Shown: in pieces, positions 43,157 to 54,986 of the stretch
Layout of the letters: each line of letters starts with the position of its first letter
Numbering within the stretch: the stretch's first letter is position 1
Source: Tolypocladium sp. Sup5 PDA-1
Lineage: Eukaryota; Ascomycota; Sordariomycetes; Hypocreales; Ophiocordycipitaceae
Direction of reading: 5' to 3'
Assembly: GCA_000750105.3 (NCBI GenBank)
Contig: JPHH03000037.1
Coordinates: 186,001-250,000, forward strand
Length of the DNA: 64,000 nucleotides
The notes under the pieces: generated by a model
What the model saw: only the letters and a program-made list of their open reading frames with translations
The model's database searches: none
What the model was told of the DNA's origin: nothing
Made by a program: the position numbers and the translations under genes

Positions 43157-45584
43157 AGGCTCAGGGATTGGTAATGCAGGGAATGCGAGGGTTTAGGGGG
43201 GGAGCGGCGGTGTGGTACGGGGGCTTACACCAATACCGAGATTTGCAGGTTTGCTCCGAGTCTGCCGGTGATCTAGAGGAACGGATGCCTCTTCCGGGAG
43301 GTGGGACATGAGGAGACAAAATGGCTAGGTAAGGAGACGCTGCTGGAGGCAGTTTCGTATCATGGCGGAGAGATACAGAAAAGGAGAGTGCGCTTGGCGC
43401 ATCCAGGATCTATTGACGGATGACATCTCGGAGTCGCGGAAAATGCACGGGGCTATTTGCTACTGGCTGGGGAAAAGCGTTGGAAGCGCATGCGATAGTG
43501 ATCGGAGTTTCTTAAGGAGAAATTAAATTCACCGTGGCCGACTCTTAAGTTGCATTGTCTATTTATCAATCTGCTGGGCTATGGGATCGTGCGACGACGT
43601 ACTCCAATCCAATGTGCGAGAGGTTGGAGAATTGGGCTCGAGGTTGGAGTTAGAAATACTCAAGGTTGAGAACAACAACTCAGGAAACAGACTGCCACTG
43701 TTGCAACATGCACGCAGGTGGTTCAGGTGAGGCGATGCTGCAGAAGTTCGCGGCCACGTTGCCTCATGCCACCCTTTGGGCCCATTCAACAGACACATCA
43801 CTTTGGAGGACCTAGGTAAGGTCGACACAAGTCCTGGACAGCCATGATGCACCATCAAGGTCGCAATGGCCAACCAGCAGGCAGGGAAATTGCATGTGTT
43901 TTCGGTCAATGGCATGGCAGCCTGTTTGGGGGCTTCGGCGAGCAGGCCATCGAGGTCCCCAATGGCGCGGGCTGCCTGGCGAGGATGCACAAGGCGGGAG
44001 AGAGCACATCATCCAGGGTCCCTGGGGGCATCTCATGCCGCAGGCCGCCACCAGGCTCTAGGCAGGAGGAGGGGTGCATGGAGGGATTGACTCTGCGACG
44101 GACAGAACAGGACGACGCCACATCCATCAGATCAGTTGTGTACTGTATTTGCTGATTGGGGCATGTCCAGGTCAAGACTCGACGCCCATGGAGATAAGGG
44201 CAATCAGTCACTGCCTGCCAGGCGAGAGGAGCGGCGCGAGAGGCAGCCATGCACGCATGCAGCAGCGTCGGATGACTCAGCAGCGCCGGCTGTCGACAAG
44301 CCCAGTCAGCTGTCCTAGGGGTGTGTGTGTGCCTACGGATTAATACTTCGTACCTACTCGTACGGAGTACATAGGCTACGGCGAGGTACCTAACCACTGG
44401 CACTGGCGCCGATAGCGCACGTCTCCACTGAGGCGGCACCAAGGACGATGCGATGCAGTCCGCCATTCGCTCCACGGCCATGACGAGTGCTTTGACTCTG
44501 ATGGGAAGATGGCGGCTGCATTGGCGCTGTGGGGAACCTGAACCGTGAATGGGCGGCCAGTCAGAGCACGACATGCGCTGCGGCTTGATGCTGTGGGTGC
44601 TGGTGACTCGATTCGCAGGCGAGGGTACGGATAGTGCCCGCATCTGGCAGCTGTTGGCCCAAGCCAAAGCCGTCCATCCCCATCTCTTATCACTATCGCC
44701 ACGGCAGCTCTGCTCACATCGCCAACAGAGCGGAGGCTGGGCTATCGGTTGCCCGTCGTCCCCTTTTCATCTTGCACTTGCAATTCGAGGGCCCCAGCTC
44801 TGCAGACTCCCCTTTCTGCGTCGCCTCGCACCTCGCCCGCCTTTGCGTGATCGGACGTGCGCGCTCCAGCCAGCACCACCTCTAGCCGATGACGAAAGCC
44901 GTCGGCTGGCCTGCCATCACGAGGACCCTTGGCTGGGGCACGAGTGACTTGGGCTGCTTATAGCGGAGCCCGCGCGCCAGCACCAGGCCAGCACCCAGCA
45001 CCCCCAGCACCCCCGGTGACGAGACAGCAACGACGCAGACGCCCGCGCTGCATCATTGGCGAACTGCGCGACTGCGGCATCGTTTTCTCTTTTCCTTTCC
45101 TTTCCTTTCCGTCTGTCCTGCCCTGCACCGGGCCAACGGCTTGCGCGGTTCGTTCACTGTCGTCGTCGTCGCCAGCTGGACGCCAGCTGGACGCCTGCCA
45201 GCCAGCAGTCAGCCTTAAAGTGCGGATCGCGACCACGGACCACCACCACTATCCACAACCACCCCGGACCGCTCGCTCGTCGACTGCCGCCTTGCCCTTG
45301 GGTGAAGCACTTGGGCTGGTCCCCGGCCTTTCTACACTTCCACCACGCCGTCCATCATCGCCATCATCAGCGGCTCGAGCTTGACGAGCTGCTGAATGAG
45401 AGACCCTCCTGAATCCCCCCATATCCTCGTCTCCCCCCAGCGCACGTGCACATCGACCATGGCAGAGCATGTCCGCTTCCCGATCGACATCCCAGCACGT
45501 TCCTGATCGATCGAGTCACCCGTCCTTTCCACAACCCCAGCATCTCCCCCGAGTCGAGCTTCCTGCTCCCCGGCCCCGACCATC
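43157..45584. other. Long intergenic region before ATG13
   Basis: About 2.4 kb. It includes an inverted relative of the 39-kb repeat unit (43600-43690), one exact TACGGAGTAC at 44361-44370, and a (TTTCC)n pyrimidine stretch near 45088-45110 that probably belongs to the ATG13 leader or promoter. The 253-codon minus frame at 43906-44667 has no recognisable domain. No RNA gene is seen. Confidence 0.5.
43600..43690 (-). repeat. Inverted diverged copy of the 39-kb repeat unit
   Basis: Read on the minus strand this stretch runs TTCTCAACCTTGAG, TTTCTAACTCCAACCTCGAG, then CCCAATTCTCCAACCTCTCG. That order matches units at about 39175-39290 on the plus strand. It sits about 450 bp after the orphan gene stop and is opposite in orientation to the 39-kb field. 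Confidence 0.65.
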
Positions 45585-48513
45585 ATGCATCAGCAAGCTC
45601 GAGCGCCGCCGAGGCTCTCGTCGCCGACGTCGTCCCCGCAAACAAACCAGACCCGAACCAACAACCCGAGAGATGCTACGCTGGGGGCCCGACAGCGCGC
45701 CGGGTCCAATGTCTCTGGGAGGGACGCCATAGGCTCCCCGACAACCGACAGTCTCCCATCTCTCGGGCCTCCCGCCGAATCCATCAAGAAGCTAGACCAG
45801 ATTGTTCAGGTATGTCGTCGCACGAGCCCCCCTGTCCATTGGGGAAACGGAGAGGGAAACGGAGACGCTGACTGAGCGCCGCAGAACTTCTACACCAAGG
45901 CCGCTGTCCTGGTTCTCGACTCGCGCATGAAGGTCAAGATAACGCGCAATGCAAATGGCTTGCGAAAGACAAACAAATGGGTACGTTGGCAATGACCCTC
46001 CAGAGGACGGCTCCTTGACTGACGTGCCGTTCTAGTACCAAATCGCGACCGACGAGATAGACGACTTCCGAGACGAGCTCAAGGTATGGAAGACCTGCGG
46101 CAGTCTCGACAACCTTCCTCCCCCGATGATCATCGAAGTATACCTGGACACATCACTACTCAAGGAGAGCCAAAGCCTCGTCGTTATTGACGATGACGGC
46201 AAGCGGTGGGACGTCATGGAGCAACTGAATGCGTCAGGGTCATCAAGTGGCAGCAACTCCCCTGGTCCGGCGGCTAAGAACGCCGAGGTCGTTTTGGAGA
46301 GATGGCGAGTCGAATTGAAGACCAACGGTAACGACCCATCCGATGATTTCGGCCCGATCCTGCCGACCATTTACAAGAAGGCCATCGTTTTCTTCAGAAC
46401 CCTATACACAGCCTCGCGGCTGCTGCCAGCGTGGAAATTTGCCAGCTCGGGCGCCGCGAAGAGCTCGCATCCGGCTCTGACTCCTCACTGCCGAATTCGG
46501 ATGTTGGAGCCGCCCAGATCGAGTCCCGACCCATTAAGGCAGTCCATTGATGGCCGGACAGATCCCGTGACCGAGTACATGTTTGGCGACCTCGATGTGC
46601 CTGTGGGGCGCCTGAGCGCTTCCGTCGCCTATCGAAATGATTGCAGTTTCCGCGTCGACGATTCAGAGTCTCTCCTGAGCTCGCGCTTCATGGGAGTCGA
46701 TGAGAACTTGTTTAAGCCATCACTGCCACAGCATGGAGAGCGGCAGCGTGAATCGGTGGCCGAGGTAGGCTCTTTGCGTGGCCATCGTCGAGGTGCCAGT
46801 CTTAGGGAGATGCATCAGACATACGGGAGCCTTTCGACCTTTCACGGAGATGGTCCAGTGGGCACGAGTCCCATTTCAGCCCTCAGGGCTGTAAAACCTC
46901 CTGGGTCAGATACAAGCTCTCCTCCGGCGTCCTTTCCCACACCCTCCGGCCTTGACGCTCCTAATTCTTTACCTATTCGACCATACTCCTCGCGGGCTCC
47001 AATCCGAGCTGGAGATGGACCCGGAAGAAGGACGTCGGTGTCTTTTCAGCCATTCAAAGCTGGATCCTTGTCTGGGTCTCCAATCCCGCGAACGCTTGAT
47101 TCAGAATCACTTGCATCTACGCACTCGCTGAGCCGTCCGGTGGGTTTCCCAGCTGGCTCGCAGCCCAGGAATCGCTCGTCATTGACGGCAGGCATGCCTG
47201 CCTCTCTGCGCGGCGGTCCTCCTGCTGCTGCACCTGAGACCCCCGTGGTCGGATCACCCCGGCCAGCGTCGACCGGCCGATATAGCAGCAGCTTCACTCA
47301 TCGCCGAGGACGTCTATCGGTAGGTGGCACCAGCAAAGCCGGCGATGAGGAGCAAAGTAGCAGCGGTCGACAGAGCCTAGCTTCGTCCGTGGCACAGCCG
47401 GGATCTGGCCTGCTCGCCGAGGCAGGGCCGGCGAGTTCTGGCTCTCTCCACGCCGAGGAAGACGATATTTCAGATTTCTTGAAGGCCCTGGACAGCAAGA
47501 AGACTCTCAAGAGCTTCGAGCCGGCGAAGAGGGGAGAGTCTGCCACTAACAGGACCGTGGCTCAACTGTCAAAGTTTCACATGATGAGAGACTCGAATAA
47601 CGCGCTCGGCGAGTCGATGACCTCGTCCATGCAAATGCACCGTTCATCGAGCTCATCCAGCCGGCAATTGACGAGCGTACCGGGGATGGTCGCGCCGGCG
47701 TCCGTGTCCACGTCGACATCTCCCGGCAAGCCGGTCTCGCCACATACGCCGCACACACCGGCAATTCCGTCGAGGCTCAGCGAAAACTCCATCATAGACT
47801 ATAGCACAACCGGGAGGATTGTTTCGCGAAGTGGGCGTCCACAGCAACCAACGGTGCCGGAACCCAGCAGAGAGAGCACCATTACGCAAGAGGGCACCAC
47901 TGCCATTGACATTCCCCTCTCACCACGGCTAGGGTCATATCAGCGTCGGTCGAGCTCGGTGGCTCACCAGAGTCGAGCCATGATCGACGACGACGATACT
48001 GATATGGCATTCGCAGCGCATCGGAGCATTAGTTTGGGTGCAGATGACCGCGAACCGCCGACTATGAGCACCTTGCTCGGAAGGCAAATCCAGTTGGAGA
48101 GAAGCCCAACAGCGGGGGACAGCCTCCCCACTGGACTCCAGCCGGCGGCTGAGATTCAACCCTCTGACTCCTCGGAGGTCATGCAGCGGGGGTCCGCAGA
48201 GGACAACCCGCCGGACGGACTCATTCCGTCTGTTCAATCAAGCTCGCCATTCCCGCGGCGGCGCTACGCCGGCCTCGGTACGGGGGCTGCAAAGCCGACA
48301 CCACCACAATCATCACGAGGTAGTTTCACCGGATCGCTGAGTAGGCTTGGGCGTGCAGATGATGAGTCTGTCAGCGAGGAGCCGCTGGTATTTGACTTGT
48401 CAGAGATGGACGCTCACGGAAGACGAAGCACAGAAGAAGGTAGAGGCGGCAACGCGAGTGCTGATCGAGGCGCGTTCGAGCCTCGCGGCACAACTCGAAG
48501 AGGCTGGTCGTGA
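45585..48513 (+). CDS. ATG13: Autophagy-related protein 13 (ATG13)
   Basis: Three exons, 45585-45809, 45885-45980 and 46036-48513, give 932 residues. After a basic Pro/Ser/Gln-rich N-terminus of about 65 residues, the HORMA domain begins at IKKLDQIVQNFYTKAAVLVL (spliced across exon 1/2) and continues through DSRMKVKITRNANG, MIIEVYLDTSLLKESQSLVV, ERWRVELKTN and YKKAIVFFRTLYTASRLLPA. The rest is long, Ser-rich and disordered, as expected for the TORC1-phosphorylated region that binds Atg1 and Atg17; DDISDFLKALDSKKTLKSF fits the region that contacts Atg1. It acts in the Atg1 initiation complex at the phagophore assembly site. The frame ends SEMDAHGRRS and onward to TRRGWS; an overlapping frame at 48347-48532 was rejected in favour of this known-type end. 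Confidence 0.93.
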
Positions 48514-49448
48514 TGCGACCGTCGGCCCATGAACATCCCAGCATCAGCACATCACACGGTATACTTTTAAGCGGACATACAAGATTGGAATTACGGAGAC
48601 ATTGGACTGCTCACGCTGTTTTAGTAGTTGCGACTTGGAGGTTCAGGGGTACAGGCATGTGTCGCTGGCTCGGCGTTCAGGATATGGCATTTGTCTTTTA
48701 CAGCGTGACCCTATTCGGGAGAAGAAGCGCACGGAAAATTTCAGAATGGATTGGGAGGCCAGGGGGTATGGGGTTTTGGACAGCCAACATGCTTTCTGTG
48801 GTTTGGCTAGCAAGTGTCTGTCTGTATACAGAGGATGTGCAAAGGTAGAAAGGGCTGTTGAAAGTTGTCCTCGGCGAATTCACCTTAGCAAGCACTTGCT
48901 GTCAGATGACGTGCAGGCAGGTCGAATACAAGGAGTTGGAAAGCATTTACTTAGCCATCCGGTTCCCGTACCCCAGGGAGAAGAGAGAACAGGCTGACCT
49001 GGCGTGGCGAGCCGTCTGGCCTACTCGGTTGCGTGGCACGGATCACTAACATGTGCTTGGGTAAGGGTGCAGGGTAGCTGGCGGATGAAAGTCGGCGGGG
49101 AGGTGGTGGCTGTGGCGCGCGGCCCACGTAATGAATGGCGTACTGGGGGTGTGGAGGCTGGGCTGGAGCTGATGAGCCCCTCGGCTGGATGACGAAGGCT
49201 GAACATGGACCTAAATCAATGAGGCTGCCTCGCACCTGGACCAACTGCGTCGTCGCCACCAACCTAACACAACCCAAGCACTTCCACCTTTGACACACAT
49301 CGCGGCCCCTTGCCATACCAACACCACGGTCCGATTCAACAGGCGACGTTACGGCGAGCTTGCCTTCGCTCGCGTGGGAGCGCAACGAGAGCGATAGTGA
49401 GAGCGGAGAGCTAGGACAGCTTCAAACGTCATAGCTGGCCTGCCCGCC
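48514..49448. other. Intergenic region ATG13 - HSE1
   Basis: About 935 bp between tandem genes; it should hold the ATG13 3' end and HSE1 promoter. No coding region or RNA gene is supported. Confidence 0.45.
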
Positions 49449-51618
49449 ATGTTCCGAGCAGCAGCATCGGGGCCGTTTGACGACGCCGTCGGTGAGTCCA
49501 ACCCGCAGCACGTCGAGACTGAGGGAGACTATGGCAAATTTCTGACCGTAGCACAGCCAAGGCGACGGACGAGAACCTCACGTCCGAGGACTGGGGCGCC
49601 ATCATCGAGGTGTGCGACAAGGTGTCGGGCGACCAGAATGGCCCCAAGGAGGCCGTCCAGAGCATGATCAAGCGGCTCGCACACCGCAACGCGAACGTGC
49701 AGCTCTACACCCTGGAGCTCGCCCACGCATTGTGCCAGAACTGCGGCAAGCCGATGCACCGCGAGGTCTCCAGCCGCGCCTTCACCGACGCCCTGCTGAA
49801 GCTGGCCAACGACCGCAACACGCACACCCAGGTCAAGGCCAAGATCCTCGAGAAGATGCAGTCCTGGAGCGACATGTTCAGCCAGGACGCCGAGCTGGGC
49901 ATCATGTACGACGCCTACTACAGGCTAAAGCAGAGCAACCCGACGCTGCAACCGCCGAGCGCGCCGCAGAAGCAGGGTTTGACCCAGTCGGACAGGCAGA
50001 AGGAGGACGACGAGCTGCAGATGGCCCTCAAGCTCAGCCTGCAGGACGAGGAGCGCAAAAAGGCGACGCCGGCGAGCTCCGGCTCCCAAGCTGGACCGAG
50101 CGGGCAACAGGACTCGACGCCTGCCCCGACAGTGCCGGCTGGGACGACGGCGGCGACGGTGAGCAGGGTGCGAGCGCTGTACGACTTTGCCCCGTCCGAG
50201 GCGGGCGAGCTGGACTTCAAGAAGGGCGACGTCATTGCGGTCTTGGAGAGCGTCTACAAGGACTGGTGGCGGGGGTCGCTCAAGGGCAAGACGGGCATCT
50301 TCCCGCTCAACTACGTGGAGAAGCTGACGGACCCGACGCCCGACGAGCTGCAGCGGGAGGCGCAGATGGAGGCGGAAGTGTTTGCCGAGATCAAGAACGT
50401 CGAGAAGCTGTTGACGTTGCTGAGCGCGTCGAACACGACGCCGCGAGAGGAGGACAATGAGGAGATTTCGGTATGTGACGAGACGCGAGCGACTTGTTCT
50501 CCCGAGATTCGCCGTGAAGCGATGCTGACTGCGAAGCAGAAGCTATATCACCAGACGCTGGCTATCCGGCCCAAGCTGATTAAGCTGATTGAAAAGTACT
50601 CGCAGAAGAAGGGTGCGTGGCGATGTCCCTGTAACCGCAAAGCACATCAACAGCTAACAAACCGTCAGACGACTTCACGCAGCTGAACGAAAAGTTCATC
50701 AAGGCCCGCAGAGACTACGAGGCTCTGCTAGAGTCGTCCATGTCCCACCCTCCTCAGCACAGCTATCACCAGTACGCCATGCGGCCAGGACCTCCCGGCC
50801 AAGGCTATCCCCCTGGTGGCGGCGGATATCCAGTTCAGGGCCAGCCGCCGCAAGATGCGCAGAACTTTTACAACCCAGGACCTCCAGGAGGTAGGCTTCA
50901 TCTGGCCTGTAGCCGGCGAACCTCACCAACTGACCTTGTCACAGACCAGCAGCCGCAGTACCAGACTACGTCTCCGCCGCCCAACTTCCAGCCTCAGGGC
51001 ACGCCGGCTCCCTTTTACGTTGCCGGGTCTGAAGTGCCCACGCAAGGAGGCGCCCCTCAGCAATACCCTCCCAGAGAGCAGTCTCCTCGAGTAACCTCCC
51101 ACGGGAAACCGCCCACATCACCTCCGCCCCAGACCTACACCCCCTACTCGCAGCAACCAGCCCCGAACCCGTCTGCCCCTTATTCCCAACCTCCTCCCGG
51201 CCAGCAGCGTCCCCAGAGCACATACGGCGCCCAAGAGCTGGCCACCTCGGTGTACGACTCGCCCATTGCGCCGCACAACCCAAACTTTGCGTCCCAGCAC
51301 CCGGGCCGGGGATACTCGCAGGAGGACCTCAATGCGCCGCTGAACCCCAGCGCGCCGTCCGCGCCGTACTCCCAGCCACCACAGTATCTGAGCTACAACC
51401 CCCCGGACCAGGCTCCTCCCCCGGTCCCGACCGGACAGGCCCCTCAGGCGCCCCTTGGCTCCTCCATGTCGCCACCGCCGTCGCAGCCGCATGGCTCCGC
51501 TTACGATACGCGCCACGGACTCCCGAGCCAGGCCGTGGGAGGGGCGCCGCAGTACAAGCCGTACGTGCCGCCCGGCGACGGCCCGAGCGCGCCGAACCCG
51601 AACGATTACTACCGTTAG
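49449..51618 (+). CDS. HSE1: ESCRT-0 subunit Hse1 (VHS-UIM-SH3, STAM-like)
   Basis: Five exons, 49449-49491, 49557-50470, 50540-50612, 50669-50890 and 50945-51618, give 641 residues. The VHS domain covers about 10-145 (ATDENLTSEDWGAIIEVCDK, NVQLYTLELAHALCQNCGK, DALLKLANDRNTHTQVK), one ubiquitin-interacting motif lies near 165 (DDELQMALKLSLQDEE), and an SH3 domain at about 217-270 (RALYDFAPSEAGELDFKKGD, WWRGSLKGKTGIFPLNYVEK). A helical GAT-like segment follows, joined over exons 2-4, and then a Pro/Gln/Tyr-rich tail. Hse1 pairs with Vps27 on endosomes to sort ubiquitinated cargo into multivesicular bodies. The 54-nt fourth intron is a multiple of three with no stop, so its retention would still yield a protein with 18 extra residues. 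Confidence 0.95.
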
Positions 51619-52229
51619 ACGGGAGGGAGCATGTGTCTGGGCGGGATGAAGGAGGGAGGAAGGATGGCAATGATATCTACTGTAGCTAGCATAACGCAGG
51701 CTTTTGTTTTTCTTTTTGCTGTTACCCCCTAACTGTTGAAGAAATGGTACTCCGGTGTTTGGGACTTGTATTGTTGATTGCATGTGCGGTTTTGATGATG
51801 TGGATGACTTGTACACGGCATTCTTGTATGGTTGGCTCTCTGATACTCACAAGCCGCCCTGGTTCTTCGGACGGCCATCACTAACGTACCTATTTTCTCC
51901 GGTATTCGTACCCATTCCCATTCCCATGACCGTTACCGCCCCTTTTTTAGTACTATCACATAAACCTTAACCATACCGTACCTTAATGTAGGAGGTGAGA
52001 GAAGATATGTGCCTCAATCTGGCGTTGTTGAACAGCCGGTGTTGCGACGGCATGGGCGTCGTGCCCACTGCCCACGCAACGAGCGGAGTAAGTTGCAACT
52101 TGCAATACATATATACTCCGTAGGCACGCTACATATGTTCTAGACGCCAGGTCCCTTTGGCGGGCATAAGCCAGCGACGGCATATATATCGCACAAGTCT
52201 GGAACCGCGACGTATATAAGAGCCACATC
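51619..52229. other. Intergenic region
   Basis: About 610 bp between HSE1 and the decayed beta-lactamase gene. It has a near copy of the TACTCCGTA motif at 52114-52122. Nothing else is seen. Confidence 0.45.
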
Positions 52230-53531
52230 ATGGCGCAGCCGTGTAGCCCGTCTGGGATCGCCAGTGTCCCGCTGGCTCTCTCATCCCAGGGAGCAGCAGC
52301 CGAGCAGAAGCCACCGGTCGCCGGTCTAGGGCCGGCGTCGAGCAAGAACCCGCTCACCGACGAGTTTCGCGAGTTCGTCACGCGGAAGATGGATAAGTGG
52401 AAGGTCCGCGGCAACTCGCTGGCGACCACATCTACGCCGAGGTGCGTGTTCCCACCTCAACTACTACAAGACTGAGCAAAGGACTACATCTCGAGCCGCC
52501 TAGAGCTATGGCTTCGCAACTATGCATGGACTCGACCTACTTCGATCTCAACGATGCGCAGCAGGCACCCAGACACCTCGCTATCGGATACTACTGGGAC
52601 AAGCGCGCCAAGGGGCACAAAGAAATCGCCCCGATGGAGGTCACGGAGGTGGTCGGGGCGGTGCCGTTACATCCACCGTCGTCGACTACGCTCGGTGGGT
52701 AAAGTGCTTGCTGCATGAGGCCGTGCCCTTTCCCCAGAGCGTGCACAAGGACATCAAGAAGCCCAGAATGTTGTTGACTACGCCGGGCCACGGCGCTGAT
52801 ATTTCTCTCTATGGACTAAGCTGGGGCCGCAAGCTGTGCAAGGGCCACGTCATCTACACGCACGGCGGCGGGATGCATGCCTTTGGCGCTCAGGTGTACT
52901 GGCTTCCAGATGCCAAGTTTGGTGCTGTTGCATTCGCCAATGCTTCCTTGAAGTCCAATGCCATCGAAGACGTTGCCATACATCGCTTGATAGAGAACAA
53001 ATTCGGCGTCCCGGAGAGCGAGAGATTTGACTTCAACAAAGAGTACGTACGCCCAGAACTTTGTCTTGCGAGGCCAGATTAAAGAGCTGACTTGGGTTAG
53101 TTGGGAAGACAGGGTGGACGAAGTGAAGACGGGCGAGGACAAGGATGCCAACAACATCCTCTTCCCCGATCAACCGGAGCCTCCTCTGCCGTCCACCTTC
53201 GAGACGACCGACCTGGTCGGCATCTATTCCGACCTAGGGTACGGCGAATTCACGCTGCATGAAGAGCCGCACCCCGAAGATACAGACGAAAGAATTCTCG
53301 TAGCAGACCGCGACAATATGACTTGGCGGTACAAATTCAGACTGCATCATGTGTCCAGGGATTTTTGGGTCGTGTATATAGGACATCATGGAACCCAGGC
53401 TTCCTCGACGAGTTCAGCCCGGAGAGTTCCACAACGGAGTCAATGGCAAGGCATCCGGACTGGAGGTCGAGTGGGTGAGCAGCTCGGGCAGCATGGAGGA
53501 GGGCAAGGTCCTTTTCAATAAGGTATCGTAG
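52230..53531 (+). pseudogene. Beta-lactamase/penicillin-binding-protein family gene, decayed
   Basis: Scattered frames translate to pieces of a fungal class C beta-lactamase-like (Flp/EstB type) serine hydrolase: an N-terminal LTDEFREFVTRKMDKWKV, then TYFDLNDAQQAPRHLAIGYYW, MEVTEVVGA, VVDYARWVKCLLHEAVPF, HVIYTHGGGMHAFGAQVYW and a C-terminal lipocalin-like part with FLVGIYSDLGYGEF-type sequence. After MDKWKV the region that should hold the SxxK and Tyr-x-Asn catalytic motifs is missing. Reading-frame changes are needed near 52420-52436, 52490-52525, 52660 and 53373. One plausible ancestral intron remains at 53043-53100. So the active site is lost and the frame is broken at several places; I call it a pseudogene. 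A short transcript could still exist. Confidence 0.85.
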
Positions 53532-54293
53532 AATGCAATGGGTCGGAGCGCTTCGGTCCTGTTCAATACCATGTTAGTCAATGGCTGTTTTGCAAACTGA
53601 GGCAAACACGAGATGATGGAAAACATAGGATGTCAGACTGTTGAGCTTGATAATTTGAACATTCAACATGGGTATTCAGTTGGCCGTTCTTAATGGAAGA
53701 TTGTGTCATCATGCAAGGGAAGAGGTTGGCAAATAGCAACATTGCACGTACCTATTTTGCGTTGGCTAGGAGCCATTGGTGCACTTGTGCGGCCAAACGA
53801 TGTTACCAGGTGAATGGCTTGAAGCACGGTTCGGGGCACATCACTTGATGAGCTTTCAATGCCGACCTGGCAACTTGTGGCGGACGGCGGAAGAAAATCT
53901 CAAGGTTGTAGGTCGTGCTTCAATTTTTCAGCGGAGCCCATAAAACGGAGTCCATATGTAGTGGTGGACGACCCGGTAACTACATCACCCGCCTAACTAA
54001 GCTCCATCCCGCCATTTATGCACATTGCGGGCCGTACTGTACAACAAGCGTAGCAGTGCCTCGCCAGGTGCCTGGAAAGCCGCACGTCAGCCTGCACGAC
54101 ATAGCCGTTGGTCGAATCTGCACTGTGCCCCTCAACCCCACCATCTTTGATTGCCCTCACTGTTGTGTCTTCACTCTTGGGCACACTTTGCGACAACCCA
54201 ACGATCGCCAGCCTCTCGCATCCTTCCGCCCTTGGTCTTTGCCCTTGAGTTGCCTCTCCCACTGTCCGGATCATCCGAACAAATATCGTCAAA
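53532..54293. other. Intergenic region before NTF2
   Basis: About 760 bp; expected NTF2 promoter. A CT-rich stretch precedes the ATG. No gene or RNA is supported. Confidence 0.45.
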
Positions 54294-54986
54294 ATGGCTA
54301 CCAGTAAGCTCGCGGCTCCCGTTGACCGACGCGAAAGCCGCGGACGAACGCGCTAACCAAGAATCGTTCCAAGACTTTGAGGAGATTGCCAGTAGGTGCT
54401 GCCCGCTCCTCTTCCGCCTACTAGGCCTGAGTGCCTAACACAAGCCTCTGTCAATAGAGCAATTCATCGAGTTCTACTACAACCAGTTCGACACGGACCG
54501 CAAGTCCCTGGCTAGCCTCTACGTGCGTCCGACCCTCAGCAAGCTTGTTGCAGGGCGCCATACTGACTCCTCGCAGCGCGAGCAGTCCATGCTCACCTTC
54601 GAGTCCGCCTCGGTCCTCGGAGCCAACGCCATCGTCGAGAAGCTGACTGTACGAGAACTCCCTAAACATCCCCGATGCGCCAGCCCGGGTACTGACGGAG
54701 CACTGCAAACAGTCCCTGCCCTTCGAGAAGGTCAAGCACCAGGTCTCCACCCTCGATGCCCAGCCTACCATGGTCGAAGGCGGCATCGTCATCCTGGTGA
54801 CTGGTCAGCTGCTGGTACGAACGATTCCTCCCAACTCGACGGAACACCGAGGTACTGACACGCTCTGCTATGTAGGTCGACGAGGAGCAGCGCCCGATGA
54901 ACTACACGCAAGCATTCCAGCTCGCGCGCGATCCGAGCGGCCAGTACTTTGTCTTCAACGACCTCTTCAAGCTGGTTTACGGTTAA
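54294..54986 (+). CDS. NTF2: Nuclear transport factor 2 (NTF2)
   Basis: Six exons, 54294-54303, 54362-54391, 54458-54522, 54577-54648, 54713-54814 and 54876-54986, give 129 residues, close to yeast Ntf2 (125). The first coding exon is only 10 nt (ATGGCTACCA). The spliced protein has the NTF2 fold signatures: [48 protein letters not shown], then [17 protein letters not shown] and [20 protein letters not shown]. It imports Ran-GDP into the nucleus and binds FxFG nucleoporins. With five introns in under 700 bp it is the most intron-dense gene here, and no exon on its own is conspicuous, so it is easily missed. Confidence 0.95.

Noticed and set aside
43906..44667. Minus-strand open frame of 253 codons in the region before ATG13
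   Set aside because: No domain, odd composition (many Ser, Arg, Pro), no splice or start context, and GC-rich DNA gives long chance frames.
48347..48532. Alternative C-terminal frame of ATG13 (EAQKKVEAATRV...)
   Set aside because: Needs an unsupported junction; the main frame reads through with the expected Arg/Gly-rich end.
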